Positions 1 through 9,521 of a DNA stretch of 29,924 nt are shown piece after piece (the stretch's first letter is position 1; every line of letters starts with the position of its first letter). Origin of the DNA: DATMGU01 sp035555315 (GTDB lineage Bacteria; Pseudomonadota; Alphaproteobacteria; ATCC43930; CGMCC-115725); contig DATMGU010000116.1 of NCBI GenBank assembly GCA_035555315.1, positions 1 to 29,924 on the forward strand, written 5' to 3'. The notes below the pieces were generated by a model that had not been told where the DNA came from, searched no databases, and saw only the letters and a program-made list of their open reading frames with translations. The translations under genes and the position numbers were made by a program.

Positions 1-182
1 CCCATCGCAAACGTAAACTCAAATAACCTCAACAGGTCATCAAAGATACGCAAACAACTAAGCCTGCTCATTAGCACGCCGCCGCCTGCGCATCCCTTCC
101 TCTACTCATACCAACAATGTCAAAGAACAAATCTTCCCGCCCCAACAACCAAACCCCGAAAGACCCGGCCCGCCGAAACAGA
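1..182 (-). other. Probable 5' leader of a ribosomal RNA operon reading leftward out of the window
   Basis: Read on the minus strand, this stretch follows a TTGACA-N18-TATAAG promoter and contains TGTTCTTTGACA (118-129), which matches the E. coli rRNA boxA antitermination sequence TGCTCTTTAACA at 10 of 12 positions. The DNA is less GC-rich than its surroundings and has no convincing reading frame. The arrangement of strong promoter, boxA and long untranslated leader is what is expected before a 16S rRNA gene, which would begin just left of position 1. The 16S gene itself is not in the window, so the assignment is inferred from promoter and boxA. The only reading frames here are a short basic tail and a 36-codon frame at 117-227, neither convincing. 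Confidence 0.65.
118..129 (-). promoter_or_regulatory. boxA-like rRNA antitermination site
   Basis: The minus strand reads TGTTCTTTGACA, 10 of 12 bases identical to the E. coli rRNA boxA, about 55 bases downstream of the predicted start. boxA binds the NusB/NusE (S10) complex and protects rRNA transcription from Rho. The match could be chance alone, but its place inside an apparent rRNA leader supports it. Confidence 0.6.
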
Positions 183-188
183 GGGCGG

Positions 189-218
189 CTTATACGCCCC
201 ACACCAAAACTATGTCAA
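189..218 (-). promoter_or_regulatory. Strong sigma70-type promoter, probably for an rRNA operon
   Basis: On the minus strand TTGACA (213-218) is a perfect -35 hexamer. It is followed by an 18-base spacer and TATAAG (189-194), five of six bases of the -10 consensus. The discriminator is GC-rich (GCCGCCC), as expected for a stringently controlled promoter. Just upstream of the -35 (about 219-245) is an A/T-rich tract that could act as an UP element. Transcription would start near position 182 and run leftward. Confidence 0.7.
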
Positions 219-255
219 CGACATTGAAAGAAGAAAATTTCGCTCTTGTGAGACG

Positions 256-275
256 GCCCGAAAACGCAAACGGGC
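256..275 (-). terminator. Small hairpin between cynS and the rRNA promoter
   Basis: The arms GCCCG (256-260) and CGGGC (271-275) enclose a 10-base loop. It lies about 150 bases past the cynS stop codon and upstream of the rRNA promoter, where a terminator would insulate the two units. The stem is only 5 bp and there is no U tract, so intrinsic termination is doubtful. The rest of 219-423 shows no gene that I can support. Confidence 0.2.
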
Positions 276-423
276 AAGCCCCACAAGAAGGTGGTTTGCT
301 TCAAAACGTCGTCTGTCTTGATAACGACATATATGACCGCAGCGGCCCGCCTTGTCCAGCCCCCGAGCGTGGAAATCGCACCGATTTCGCCATTCCCTCG
401 CCGACGGCTGGATCCCGATGGCT

Positions 424-870
424 CTAATATGTCTTATAGCTCAAGAACTTGCCGGTCATGACCAGGCGCACTCGATCGCCCTTGGGGTCGGGTTGCCGTT
501 CCATGGTCATGTCGAAATCGATGGCGCTCATGATGCCGTCGCCGAATTCCTCGGTGATCAGCGCCTTCCAGGTCGTGCCATAGACCTGAACCAATTCGTA
601 GAACCGGTAGATCAGCGGATCGGTCGGCACCGCCGTCGGCAGGGAACCGCGATACGGCACCTCCTGCAGCAACAGCGCCTCCTCGCCGGTAAGGTCCAGC
701 AACTCGGCGGCGGCCTCGGCCTCGGGTTTGGTCAGCGTCATCTGGCCATGCAGGGCCGCCGTATAGAAAATCGGCGAATTGGTGCCGAGCTTCGCGGCGA
801 TGCCCTTCCAGGTCAGGCCCTTGTTGCGTTTGGCGGCGATGATTTTTTGCGTCACTTCGTCACGGGTCAT
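424..870 (-). CDS. cynS: Cyanate hydratase (cyanase)
   Basis: This enzyme catalyses the bicarbonate-dependent decomposition of cyanate to ammonia and carbon dioxide in the cytoplasm, so it both detoxifies cyanate and releases nitrogen. The 148-residue protein is close to the usual family length (156 in E. coli). Its N-terminal half is the helical, HTH-like dimerisation region (WKGIAAKLGTNSPIFYTAAL). The C-terminal half carries the catalytic domain with the three conserved residues expected at R89, E92 (IYRFYELVQVYGTT) and S115 (GIMSAIDF). It begins 17 bases after the ABC transporter ATPase gene and is the last gene of a cynABDS operon. Substrate uptake and degradation are therefore encoded together, as in cyanobacterial cyn operons. 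Confidence 0.96.
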   Translation of the reverse strand: MTRDEVTQKIIAAKRNKGLTWKGIAAKLGTNSPIFYTAALHGQMTLTKPEAEAAAELLDLTGEEALLLQEVPYRGSLPTAVPTDPLIYRFYELVQVYGTTWKALITEEFGDGIMSAIDFDMTMERQPDPKGDRVRLVMTGKFLSYKTY

Positions 871-887
871 CTCAAGATCTCCAACGG

Positions 888-1784
888 TTAAAGGGTTCGA
901 ACGACGGCTGGACCAAGTGGCGCGGCCACCGGCGCGGCGGCCCGCTCGACCAGAAAATCGACGATGTGGTTGCGCAGCGGGTAGTAGCCCGGCAGGTGAT
1001 GCAGTTCGGCGCGGTGGCGCGCCCTGGGCAGGGTGTTCACCACGATCTCGGCGATCCGGGCCCCCGGCCCATTGGTCATCAGCACGATCCGATCGGCCAG
1101 CAGCACCGCCTCATCGACATCATGGGTGATCATGAACACGGTCTGACCGACCTCGGCGCAGAGCCGCAACACCTCATCCTGCAAGGTGCCGCGGGTCAGC
1201 GCGTCGAGGGCCGAGAAAGGTTCGTCCATCAGCAGCATCGCCGGCTCGATCGACAGGGCCCGGGCGATGCCGACACGTTGCTTCATACCGCCCGAGAGCT
1301 GCGCCGGCCGCTTATCCATGGCGGCGCCGAGGCCGACCCGCCGCAGATGCCCCAAAGCATGATCGCGCACCCGCGCGCGGGACCAGGCGGGCCAGCGGCT
1401 TTTCACCGCGAAGGCGACATTCTCGAGCGCCGTCATCCAAGGCATCAGCGCATGCCCCTGGAAGATCACCGCGCGGTCGAGGCCGGGACCGGTGATCTGG
1501 CGCCCATCCACCAGCACGACGCCCTCCGTCGGCGTCTCCAGCCCCGCCAGGATGTTCAGCACCGTGGTCTTGCCGCAGCCGGAATGCCCGACGATGCAGA
1601 CGAACTCGCCGCGATGGATCGAAAGGTCGAGGCCGGCGAACACCGCCGAACCGCCGCCATAGCGCTTGGCAAGACCCTGCATCTGAATCAGCGGTCGGGT
1701 CGAGACGAGCGGACCAAGGGCCTGATCGGCCATTATCGGTTGGGGCAGCACGGGTTGGGGCGGCGCGCCGCCGTCACTCGGCAT
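888..1784 (-). CDS. cynD: Cyanate/nitrate-type ABC transporter ATP-binding protein
   Basis: This is the ATPase subunit that powers uptake through the membrane permease encoded just before it. The 298-residue protein has a Walker A motif (GHSGCGKT, residues 66-73), an ABC signature (LSGGMKQR, 163-170), a Walker B with catalytic glutamate (LLMDEP, 184-189) and the switch histidine (H221). The family resemblance is to the NrtD/CynD/SsuB/TauB group. About 30 low-complexity residues precede the domain. Its ATG lies inside the end of the permease gene (11-base overlap), which suggests translational coupling. Cyanate rather than nitrate or sulfonate as substrate is inferred from the adjacent cyanase gene. 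Confidence 0.9.
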   Translation of the reverse strand: MPSDGGAPPQPVLPQPIMADQALGPLVSTRPLIQMQGLAKRYGGGSAVFAGLDLSIHRGEFVCIVGHSGCGKTTVLNILAGLETPTEGVVLVDGRQITGPGLDRAVIFQGHALMPWMTALENVAFAVKSRWPAWSRARVRDHALGHLRRVGLGAAMDKRPAQLSGGMKQRVGIARALSIEPAMLLMDEPFSALDALTRGTLQDEVLRLCAEVGQTVFMITHDVDEAVLLADRIVLMTNGPGARIAEIVVNTLPRARHRAELHHLPGYYPLRNHIVDFLVERAAAPVAAPLGPAVVRTL

Positions 1785-2616
1785 AGGTCACCCGCTGGGC
1801 GATCCAGGCCAAGGACCGGTCGAGCAGCATGCCGACGACGCCGATCAGCAGCACCGCCACCAGCACATGGTCGAGCGACAGGTTGTTCCATTCGTTCCAG
1901 ACGAAATAGCCGATGCCGGTGCCCCCGACGAGCATCTCCGCCGCGACGATGACCAGCCAGGCGATGCCGATCGAGATGCGCATCCCCGTCAGGATCGTCG
2001 GCGCCGCCGCCGGCAGGATCACCCGGATCGCCCGGCGCCATGGCCCGACCTCCAGCGTCCGGGCGACGTTCAGCCATTCGCGGCGGACCGAGGCGATGCC
2101 GAACGCCGTGTTCAGCAGCATCGGCCAAATCGAACAGATGAAGATCACGAAGATCGCCGAGGCGGCGGAATCCTTGATCGTGTAGAGCGCCAGCGGCATC
2201 CAGGCGAGGGGCGAGATCGGTTTCAGAATCTGGATGAACGGGTCGAGTGCCCGGTAGATCAACGGCGACATGCCGATGACGAAGCCGAGTGGAACCGCCA
2301 CCAGCGCCGCGAGGCCGAAACCCAGCAGCACCCGACCGAGCGAGAAGGCGAGCTGGATGCCGATGCCCTTGGCGTTCGGCCCGCGATCGTAGAACGGGTC
2401 GGCCAGCATGCCGAGCAGCGTCGCCCCGACCTCGCCCGGACCGGGAAACGCCGATTTGCCGGCGGTGACCGCCGCCCCCATCAGCTTGGCATAGGCCGGA
2501 TCGACCGGCGCGGCGCCCGCCACCGGCCGGGTCAGCAGGTACCACACCCCGATCAACACGAGGAACAGCGCCAGGGTAAGGCAGGCGGCGCGCATCGGCA
2601 TCGAGGAATGAGACAT
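1774..2616 (-). CDS. cynB: Cyanate/nitrate-type ABC transporter permease
   Basis: This is the integral inner-membrane subunit of the uptake system. The 280-residue protein starts with a transmembrane segment (ACLTLALFLVLIGVWYLL) and has several further hydrophobic helices. The EAA-type cytoplasmic loop that contacts the ATPase lies at ARTLEVGPWRRAIRVILP, followed by APTILTGMRISIGIAWLVIV, typical of NrtB/CynB/SsuC permeases. It starts 18 bases after the substrate-binding protein gene and overlaps the ATPase gene, so the genes form one transcription unit. Substrate choice is inferred from the cyanase gene downstream. Confidence 0.9.
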   Translation of the reverse strand: MSHSSMPMRAACLTLALFLVLIGVWYLLTRPVAGAAPVDPAYAKLMGAAVTAGKSAFPGPGEVGATLLGMLADPFYDRGPNAKGIGIQLAFSLGRVLLGFGLAALVAVPLGFVIGMSPLIYRALDPFIQILKPISPLAWMPLALYTIKDSAASAIFVIFICSIWPMLLNTAFGIASVRREWLNVARTLEVGPWRRAIRVILPAAAPTILTGMRISIGIAWLVIVAAEMLVGGTGIGYFVWNEWNNLSLDHVLVAVLLIGVVGMLLDRSLAWIAQRVTYAE

Positions 2617-2634
2617 GGTCCGCGCCCCCGTCGC

Positions 2635-4041
2635 CTAGGCCCGCTTGATCGGGAAACTGGCGACATAGGCGTCGGGGGTCGCCGGATCGAAGGTTTTGCC
2701 CATCACCGTCACGGTCTTATAGACCGATGCCGGCGGCGTCAGACCCAGCTCCGCCATCGCGCGCTTGGCATCGGTGACGCGGAAGACCTGCTCGGCGATC
2801 CCGCGATAGTCGACATCACCCTTGATCTGGCCCCAGCGCTTCATCTGGGTGAGGATCCAGACCGCCATGGATTGCCAGGGGAACGGATCGAAGCCGACCC
2901 GATCCGGTACGGTGACGATCGAGCCCAGACCGTCGGCGAAGGTGCCGGTCAGCACCTGCTCCAGCACCGTGACCGGCTGGTTGAGATAATTCGCCGGGGC
3001 GATCGCCGCCGCGATGTCCTTGCGGTTTTCCGGCCGCGCCGCGAAGGAGGTCGAGTCGATGATCGCCTTCAGCAAGGCCGCGAAGGTATTCGGGTTCTGC
3101 TCGACGAAATCGCGGCCGGCGCCGAACGCGCAGCAGGGATGACCGTCCCAGATCTCCTTCGACAACAGATGGATGAAGCCGACGCCGTCGAACACGGCGC
3201 GCTGGTTGAACGGATCGGGTCCCAAAAAGCCGTCGATATTACCCGCCCGGAGGTTCGCCACCATGTCGGGCGGGGCGATGACCCGCAGGGTCACATCCTG
3301 GTCCGGATCGAGCCCGGCCTCGGCCAGGTAATAGCGCAGCAGGTAGTTGTGCATCGAATAGTCGAACGGGATGCCGAAGGTCAGCCCCTTCCACTGCTTG
3401 GGATCCCGCCGGTCCTTGTGCTTCAGCGCCAGCGTGATCGCCTGGCCGTTGATGTTCTCGATCGCCGGCATGGTCCAGGGCACCGGTGCCGAGCCCACGC
3501 CCATCGAGAGCGCCAGCGGCATCGGCGACAACATATGCGCGGCGTCGTATTCTCGGTTGATCGACTTGTCGCGGATCACCGCCCAGCCGGCGGTCTTGAT
3601 GACCTCCACCTTCAAGCCGTGCTTGGCGTAGAAGCCCAGCGGCTCGGCCATGATGATCGGCGTGGCGCAGGTGATGGCGATGAAGCCGACCTTGAGCTCC
3701 GGCTTCTCGATCGGTCCCGGCTTGTCCTGGGCGAGGGCGGTCGCGATGTCCAGCGGGAACACGCTCGCCAGGGCGGCGAGAGCGGTCGAGGCGCCGACCG
3801 CGCGCAGGAAATCGCGGCGCGTCGCCGGGTCCGGCACCACCGCGCGCAACAGGGCGGCGGCGACGAAGCCCTCGGTCAGCGTCTCGGTATCCGTCAAGGC
3901 AGGGGGTGACGCCTTGGAAGCGGGCAGCGATTTGCCCATGTTGGCAGCAGCATCGGCGGCGTGATGGGCCGCATTGGCGTGCCGGCCGCAGGCGCAGGCC
4001 GAACGGCCATCTAGATAGAACGGGTCATCTAATTTGGCCAA
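2635..4041 (-). CDS. cynA: Tat-exported CmpA/NrtA-type substrate-binding protein of the cyanate ABC transporter
   Basis: This protein should bind the anion in the periplasm and hand it to the permease. The mature part resembles the NrtA/CmpA/CynA fold (KVGFIAITCATPIIMAEPLG near the start, later VANLRAGNIDGFLGPDP). It has a twin-arginine signal: RRDFL, a hydrophobic stretch and a probable cleavage after ATALA. Unusually, about 70 residues precede the signal, including a CACGRH cluster. I chose TTG at 4041 because GGAGGA (4050-4055) lies 8 bases upstream. A TTG at 4047 is only 2 bases from it, and the ATG at 3939 has no visible Shine-Dalgarno sequence. The leader folds into a hairpin that covers that site. 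This is the first gene of cynABDS, 88 bases after clpB. Confidence 0.88.
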   Translation of the reverse strand: MAKLDDPFYLDGRSACACGRHANAAHHAADAAANMGKSLPASKASPPALTDTETLTEGFVAAALLRAVVPDPATRRDFLRAVGASTALAALASVFPLDIATALAQDKPGPIEKPELKVGFIAITCATPIIMAEPLGFYAKHGLKVEVIKTAGWAVIRDKSINREYDAAHMLSPMPLALSMGVGSAPVPWTMPAIENINGQAITLALKHKDRRDPKQWKGLTFGIPFDYSMHNYLLRYYLAEAGLDPDQDVTLRVIAPPDMVANLRAGNIDGFLGPDPFNQRAVFDGVGFIHLLSKEIWDGHPCCAFGAGRDFVEQNPNTFAALLKAIIDSTSFAARPENRKDIAAAIAPANYLNQPVTVLEQVLTGTFADGLGSIVTVPDRVGFDPFPWQSMAVWILTQMKRWGQIKGDVDYRGIAEQVFRVTDAKRAMAELGLTPPASVYKTVTVMGKTFDPATPDAYVASFPIKRA

Positions 4042-4048
4042 CGGCAAG

Positions 4049-4085
4049 GTCCTCCATCGGGCGGGAAAGCCGCCGTCTGGAGGAC
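4049..4085 (-). promoter_or_regulatory. Hairpin that would hide the cynA ribosome binding site
   Basis: On the minus strand the RNA GUCCUCCA (4078-4085) pairs perfectly with UGGAGGAC (4049-4056), so the whole GGAGGA Shine-Dalgarno sequence lies in an 8-bp stem. Inside is a symmetric 3x3 internal loop (GAC opposite CGA, which allows tandem G-A and A-G pairs), then a second 5-bp stem GGCGG/CCGCC with loop CUUUC. No U tract follows, so it looks like translational control, not a terminator. It does not match a riboswitch class I can name. Confidence 0.55.
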
Positions 4086-4135
4086 ATCAAGCAACCGATA
4101 TGCCAGCGCTGCCCGGCGTAGCGTTTGAGAGACCG

Positions 4136-6727
<2,592 letters not shown>

Positions 6728-6807
6728 CCGTCTCTAGCTCCTCTCGGCACGCCTCGAGACGGCTTGTCATAAGCCCGCCTGGAAAGGCGCCCACGCCAGT
6801 AGGACGG

Positions 6808-6836
6808 ATATGGTCGCGGCCGGGAAACCACACAAG
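6808..6836 (-). promoter_or_regulatory. Possible RpoH (heat-shock) promoter for clpB
   Basis: The minus strand carries CTTGTG (831-836 of the 6-kb stretch, i.e. 6831-6836) and CCATAT (6808-6813) about 80 bases before the clpB start. Heat-shock sigma factor promoters resemble CTTGAA ... CCCCATNT. The spacing is a base or two longer than usual and the match is partial. clpB is a standard RpoH target, which makes the position plausible. Confidence 0.3.
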
Positions 6837-6898
6837 AACCCGGCGCTAGAGACGCGGAGGATTGAGCTCGACGTCCCTATGAAGCCTGCTTCGCGGAA

Positions 6899-7309
6899 TC
6901 AGCCGACCGAAACTTCCTGCGCTTCGGATTGCGACGAGGTTTCGCCCTCACCCTCCGACTGCTCCATCATTTCCGTATCGGCCGGCGTGGTCGGGCGCGG
7001 CCCCATCATTTGTCCCTGGCCTTCGCCATTGGCATTCATGACGCGGAAATAATGCTCGGCATGCTGATAGAAGTTCTCAGCGGCGACACGATCACCACTG
7101 GAAGCGGCTTCCCGAGCGAGCGCCACATAGCGTTCGAAGACCTGATAAGCGTTGCCGCGGATCTTGATCCCCGGGCCATTGCTGTCGAAGGTTTGCGATC
7201 GGTGCGGCGGCCGCGGGCGACCCCCATTATGCATGCTGTTGTTATTATTGTTATTATTGTTGTTGTTATTGTTACGGCCGCGCGAGCGTTTATTCGGACC
7301 TGGTCTCAT
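6899..7309 (-). CDS. DUF4167 domain protein with an asparagine run
   Basis: The function of this family is unknown. The 136-residue protein has a basic N-terminus (MRPGPNKRSRGR), then twelve asparagines in a row, then the conserved DUF4167 core (GPGIKIRGNAYQVFERYVAL ... AENFYQHAEHYFRV), which looks helical and TPR-like. The C-terminus is acidic and disordered. A basic, RNA-binding-like head with a low-complexity linker is typical of the family. It lies between prmC and clpB, the same neighbourhood that I recall for this family in other alphaproteobacteria. That position suggests a link with translation or stress, but this is inference only. Confidence 0.9.
   Translation of the reverse strand: MRPGPNKRSRGRNNNNNNNNNNNNSMHNGGRPRPPHRSQTFDSNGPGIKIRGNAYQVFERYVALAREAASSGDRVAAENFYQHAEHYFRVMNANGEGQGQMMGPRPTTPADTEMMEQSEGEGETSSQSEAQEVSVG
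7238..7273 (-). repeat. Asn-codon trinucleotide run (12 copies) inside the DUF4167 gene
   Basis: Twelve consecutive AAC/AAT codons form a 36-base A/T-rich microsatellite in otherwise GC-rich DNA. Both codons are used in mixed order, so the run is kept at the protein level and is not a perfect DNA slippage tract. Confidence 0.9.
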
Positions 7310-7582
7310 GGTACCTGCATGGAGCTAGTGGCAACATCACGTGATTCGGGGTGACGCGGTAGGGCCGGCCCGGCTGTTTCGCGCTCGATGCCACTGACAG
7401 CCTTAGGGTTCGGCTGATCCGATGGGGGCTTGTCCCTATCGAGATCCAGACTTCCACGTCGCGGTGAGACCCTAGACGGCCCTCCACCGCTTTCCAAGTG
7501 ATATTTTGCCGACACTATTTCGATAGGCGACTCTAGGTCGGCGATGGTTACGGTTTCCCTAACGACATGACGCCGGCGAACC

Positions 7583-8434
7583 TCATGCGCGGCGGGCGAT
7601 CAGCACGCGATCGATGCCGGCGAGGTCCCGGCATCGCGCCGTCACGACCAGCCCCGCGCCGTCGAGAATGCCCGTGACCGGGTCGGCCTGGCCCTGACCG
7701 ATCTCCAGCACCGCATGGCCGTTATGGGCGAGCAGGCGGTGAAGATCGGGGGCCAGCGCCCGATAGGCATCCAGGCCGTCCGCCCCGCCATCCAGCGCCA
7801 GATGTGGATCGAACGCCCGCACCTCCACGGCCAGACCGGCGATGTCGCCAGCCGGGATATAGGGCGGATTCGAGACGATGAGATCGATCGGTCCGGCCAA
7901 CGCCTCGCCCCAGGACCCAACCGCGAACCGGACGCGATCGGCGAGGCCGAGCGCCTGGGCATTGGCGGCGGCGATCCCCGCCGCCTCGATCGACCGGTCG
8001 ATCCCCACGCCCCAGGCCGCCGGCAACTCGCTCAGAAGGGCCAGCAACAGGCAGCCGCTGCCCGTGCCGAAATCCACCAGCCGGAGCGGCGCCGAGCGAT
8101 CACCGATCAGATCGAGCGCCGCCTGGACCAAGGTCTCGCTGTCGGGACGCGGATCGAGCGTCGCCGGGCCGAGGCGGAACGGCAGGCTCCAGAATTCCCG
8201 GCGACCGAGAATGCGCGACACCGGCTCATGGGCGGCCCGACGAGCGATGACGGTGCGGAAGGCGGCCGCCCGATCGGCCGCCACCGGCCGTTCCGGATAA
8301 CCGAAGATGCTGGCCGGCGAGAGGTCGAGCAGGGCCGCGAGCAGCAGACGCGCCTCGCGCTGGGGCGCCTCGATGCCGGCGACGGCGAGCGTCGCGGTCG
8401 CCTCGGCGACGAGATCGCCGATGGCCGGGCTCAC
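7583..8434 (-). CDS. prmC: Peptide chain release factor N5-glutamine methyltransferase
   Basis: PrmC (HemK) methylates the glutamine of the GGQ motif in RF1 and RF2, which speeds peptide release. The 283-residue protein has an N-terminal helical domain that holds the release factor, the PRPDSE motif (96-101), an AdoMet-binding loop DFGTGSG (121-127) and the catalytic NPPY (189-192). The start is GTG and overlaps the prfA stop codon by four bases (GTGA), so translation of the modifying enzyme is coupled to that of its substrate. This prfA-prmC pairing is conserved across bacteria. Confidence 0.97.
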   Translation of the reverse strand: MSPAIGDLVAEATATLAVAGIEAPQREARLLLAALLDLSPASIFGYPERPVAADRAAAFRTVIARRAAHEPVSRILGRREFWSLPFRLGPATLDPRPDSETLVQAALDLIGDRSAPLRLVDFGTGSGCLLLALLSELPAAWGVGIDRSIEAAGIAAANAQALGLADRVRFAVGSWGEALAGPIDLIVSNPPYIPAGDIAGLAVEVRAFDPHLALDGGADGLDAYRALAPDLHRLLAHNGHAVLEIGQGQADPVTGILDGAGLVVTARCRDLAGIDRVLIARRA

Positions 8435-9513
8435 GCCAGCTCGGCGAGCCGCGCCGCCTGATCCTCGGAAACCAGCGCCTCGACGAATTCGTCGAGCGCC
8501 TCGCCGCTCATCACCTTGTCGATCTTGTAGAGCGTCAGGTTGATGCGGTGATCGGTCACCCGGCCTTGCGGGAAATTATAGGTGCGTATCCGCTCCGACC
8601 GGTCGCCGGAGCCGACCTGGCTTTTGCGCGCGGCGGCCCGTTCGGCATCCTTCGCCCGGCGTTCCAGGTCGTAGAGGCGCGAGCGCAGCACCTTGAGCGC
8701 CTTGGCCTTGTTCTTGTGCTGCGATTTCTCGTCCTGCTGGATCACCACCAATCCGGTCGGCAGATGGGTGATGCGAACCGCGCTATCCGTCGTATTGACC
8801 GATTGCCCGCCGGGTCCGCTGGAGCGGTAGACGTCGATGCGCAGATCCTTGTCCTCGATCTGGATATCGACGTCCTCGGCCTCCGGCAGCACCGCGACCG
8901 TGGCGGCGGAGGTATGCACCCGGCCTTGCGCCTCGGTCTCCGGCACGCGCTGTACCCGATGCACACCGGATTCGAATTTCAGCCGCGCGAAGACGCCCCG
9001 GCCGGTGATCGTCGCCGAAGCCTCCTTGAAGCCGCCGATGCCGGTTTCCGAGACGCCGAGCTGTTCCCAGCGCCAGTGATGCAGTTCGGCATAGCGCTGA
9101 TACATGCGGAACAGCTCGGCCGCGAACAACGCCGCCTCGTCGCCGCCGGTCCCGGCGCGCACCTCGATGATGGCGTTCTTCTCGTCCGCCTCGTCCTTGG
9201 GCAGCAGCATGATCTGCACCTGCCGCTCCAGCACGGGGATCTGCTCCTTCAGGGCGACGAACTCGTCCTCGGCCAGCGCCCGCAGCTCGGGGTCGGTGTT
9301 GTCGGCGACCATCCCGGCGAGGTTGATCATCTCGGCCTGGGCGGCGCGCAGCCCGGCGATCGCCTCGACGATCGGCGTGAGATCGCTGAACTCCTTGGAG
9401 AGCTTGGCGTAGCTGCCCTGGTCCGCCGCGGCGGCGAGGATGTCGCGCAGTTCGTCGTGCCGGGCGGCGAGGCGGTCCAGCGTGAAATCGAAGGCGGTGC
9501 GCGGTTCGGTCAT
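8431..9513 (-). CDS. prfA: Peptide chain release factor 1
   Basis: RF1 recognises UAA and UAG in the ribosomal A site and triggers hydrolysis of peptidyl-tRNA. The 360-residue length is standard. The GGQ motif that reaches the peptidyl-transferase centre is at 235-237 (SSGPGGQSVN). The codon-reading PxT motif is PET at 191-193 (RVPETEAQGRVHTS), where E. coli has PAT. It starts 8 bases after the hisS stop codon and overlaps prmC, so hisS-prfA-prmC look co-transcribed. Confidence 0.98.
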   Translation of the reverse strand: MTEPRTAFDFTLDRLAARHDELRDILAAAADQGSYAKLSKEFSDLTPIVEAIAGLRAAQAEMINLAGMVADNTDPELRALAEDEFVALKEQIPVLERQVQIMLLPKDEADEKNAIIEVRAGTGGDEAALFAAELFRMYQRYAELHHWRWEQLGVSETGIGGFKEASATITGRGVFARLKFESGVHRVQRVPETEAQGRVHTSAATVAVLPEAEDVDIQIEDKDLRIDVYRSSGPGGQSVNTTDSAVRITHLPTGLVVIQQDEKSQHKNKAKALKVLRSRLYDLERRAKDAERAAARKSQVGSGDRSERIRTYNFPQGRVTDHRINLTLYKIDKVMSGEALDEFVEALVSEDQAARLAELA

Positions 9514-9521
9514 GATGAGGC

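Noticed and set aside
212..427. 71-codon plus-strand frame near the left edge
   Set aside because: It starts inside the -35 region of the rRNA-type promoter, has no family resemblance and no Shine-Dalgarno sequence.
1867..3909. 680-codon plus-strand open frame opposite cynB and cynA
   Set aside because: It is rich in Arg, His, Asp and Gln with no domain, and lies antisense to two well-recognised genes. Long antisense frames are normal in GC-rich DNA.
4025..4057. 10-residue leader frame MEDLAVGQIR that overlaps the cynA start
   Set aside because: Its ATG is part of the hairpin stem and it has no ribosome binding site of its own; probably coincidence.
4049..4085. A guanidine or other known riboswitch upstream of cynA
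   Set aside because: The loop is CUUUC, not the ACGR loop of guanidine-II, and there is only one hairpin. It is reported as an unassigned structure instead.
7310..7582. Possible small gene or regulatory RNA between prmC and the DUF4167 gene
   Set aside because: Only short shadow frames and one GGGCCGGCCC palindrome (7362-7371) were seen, with no support for a gene.
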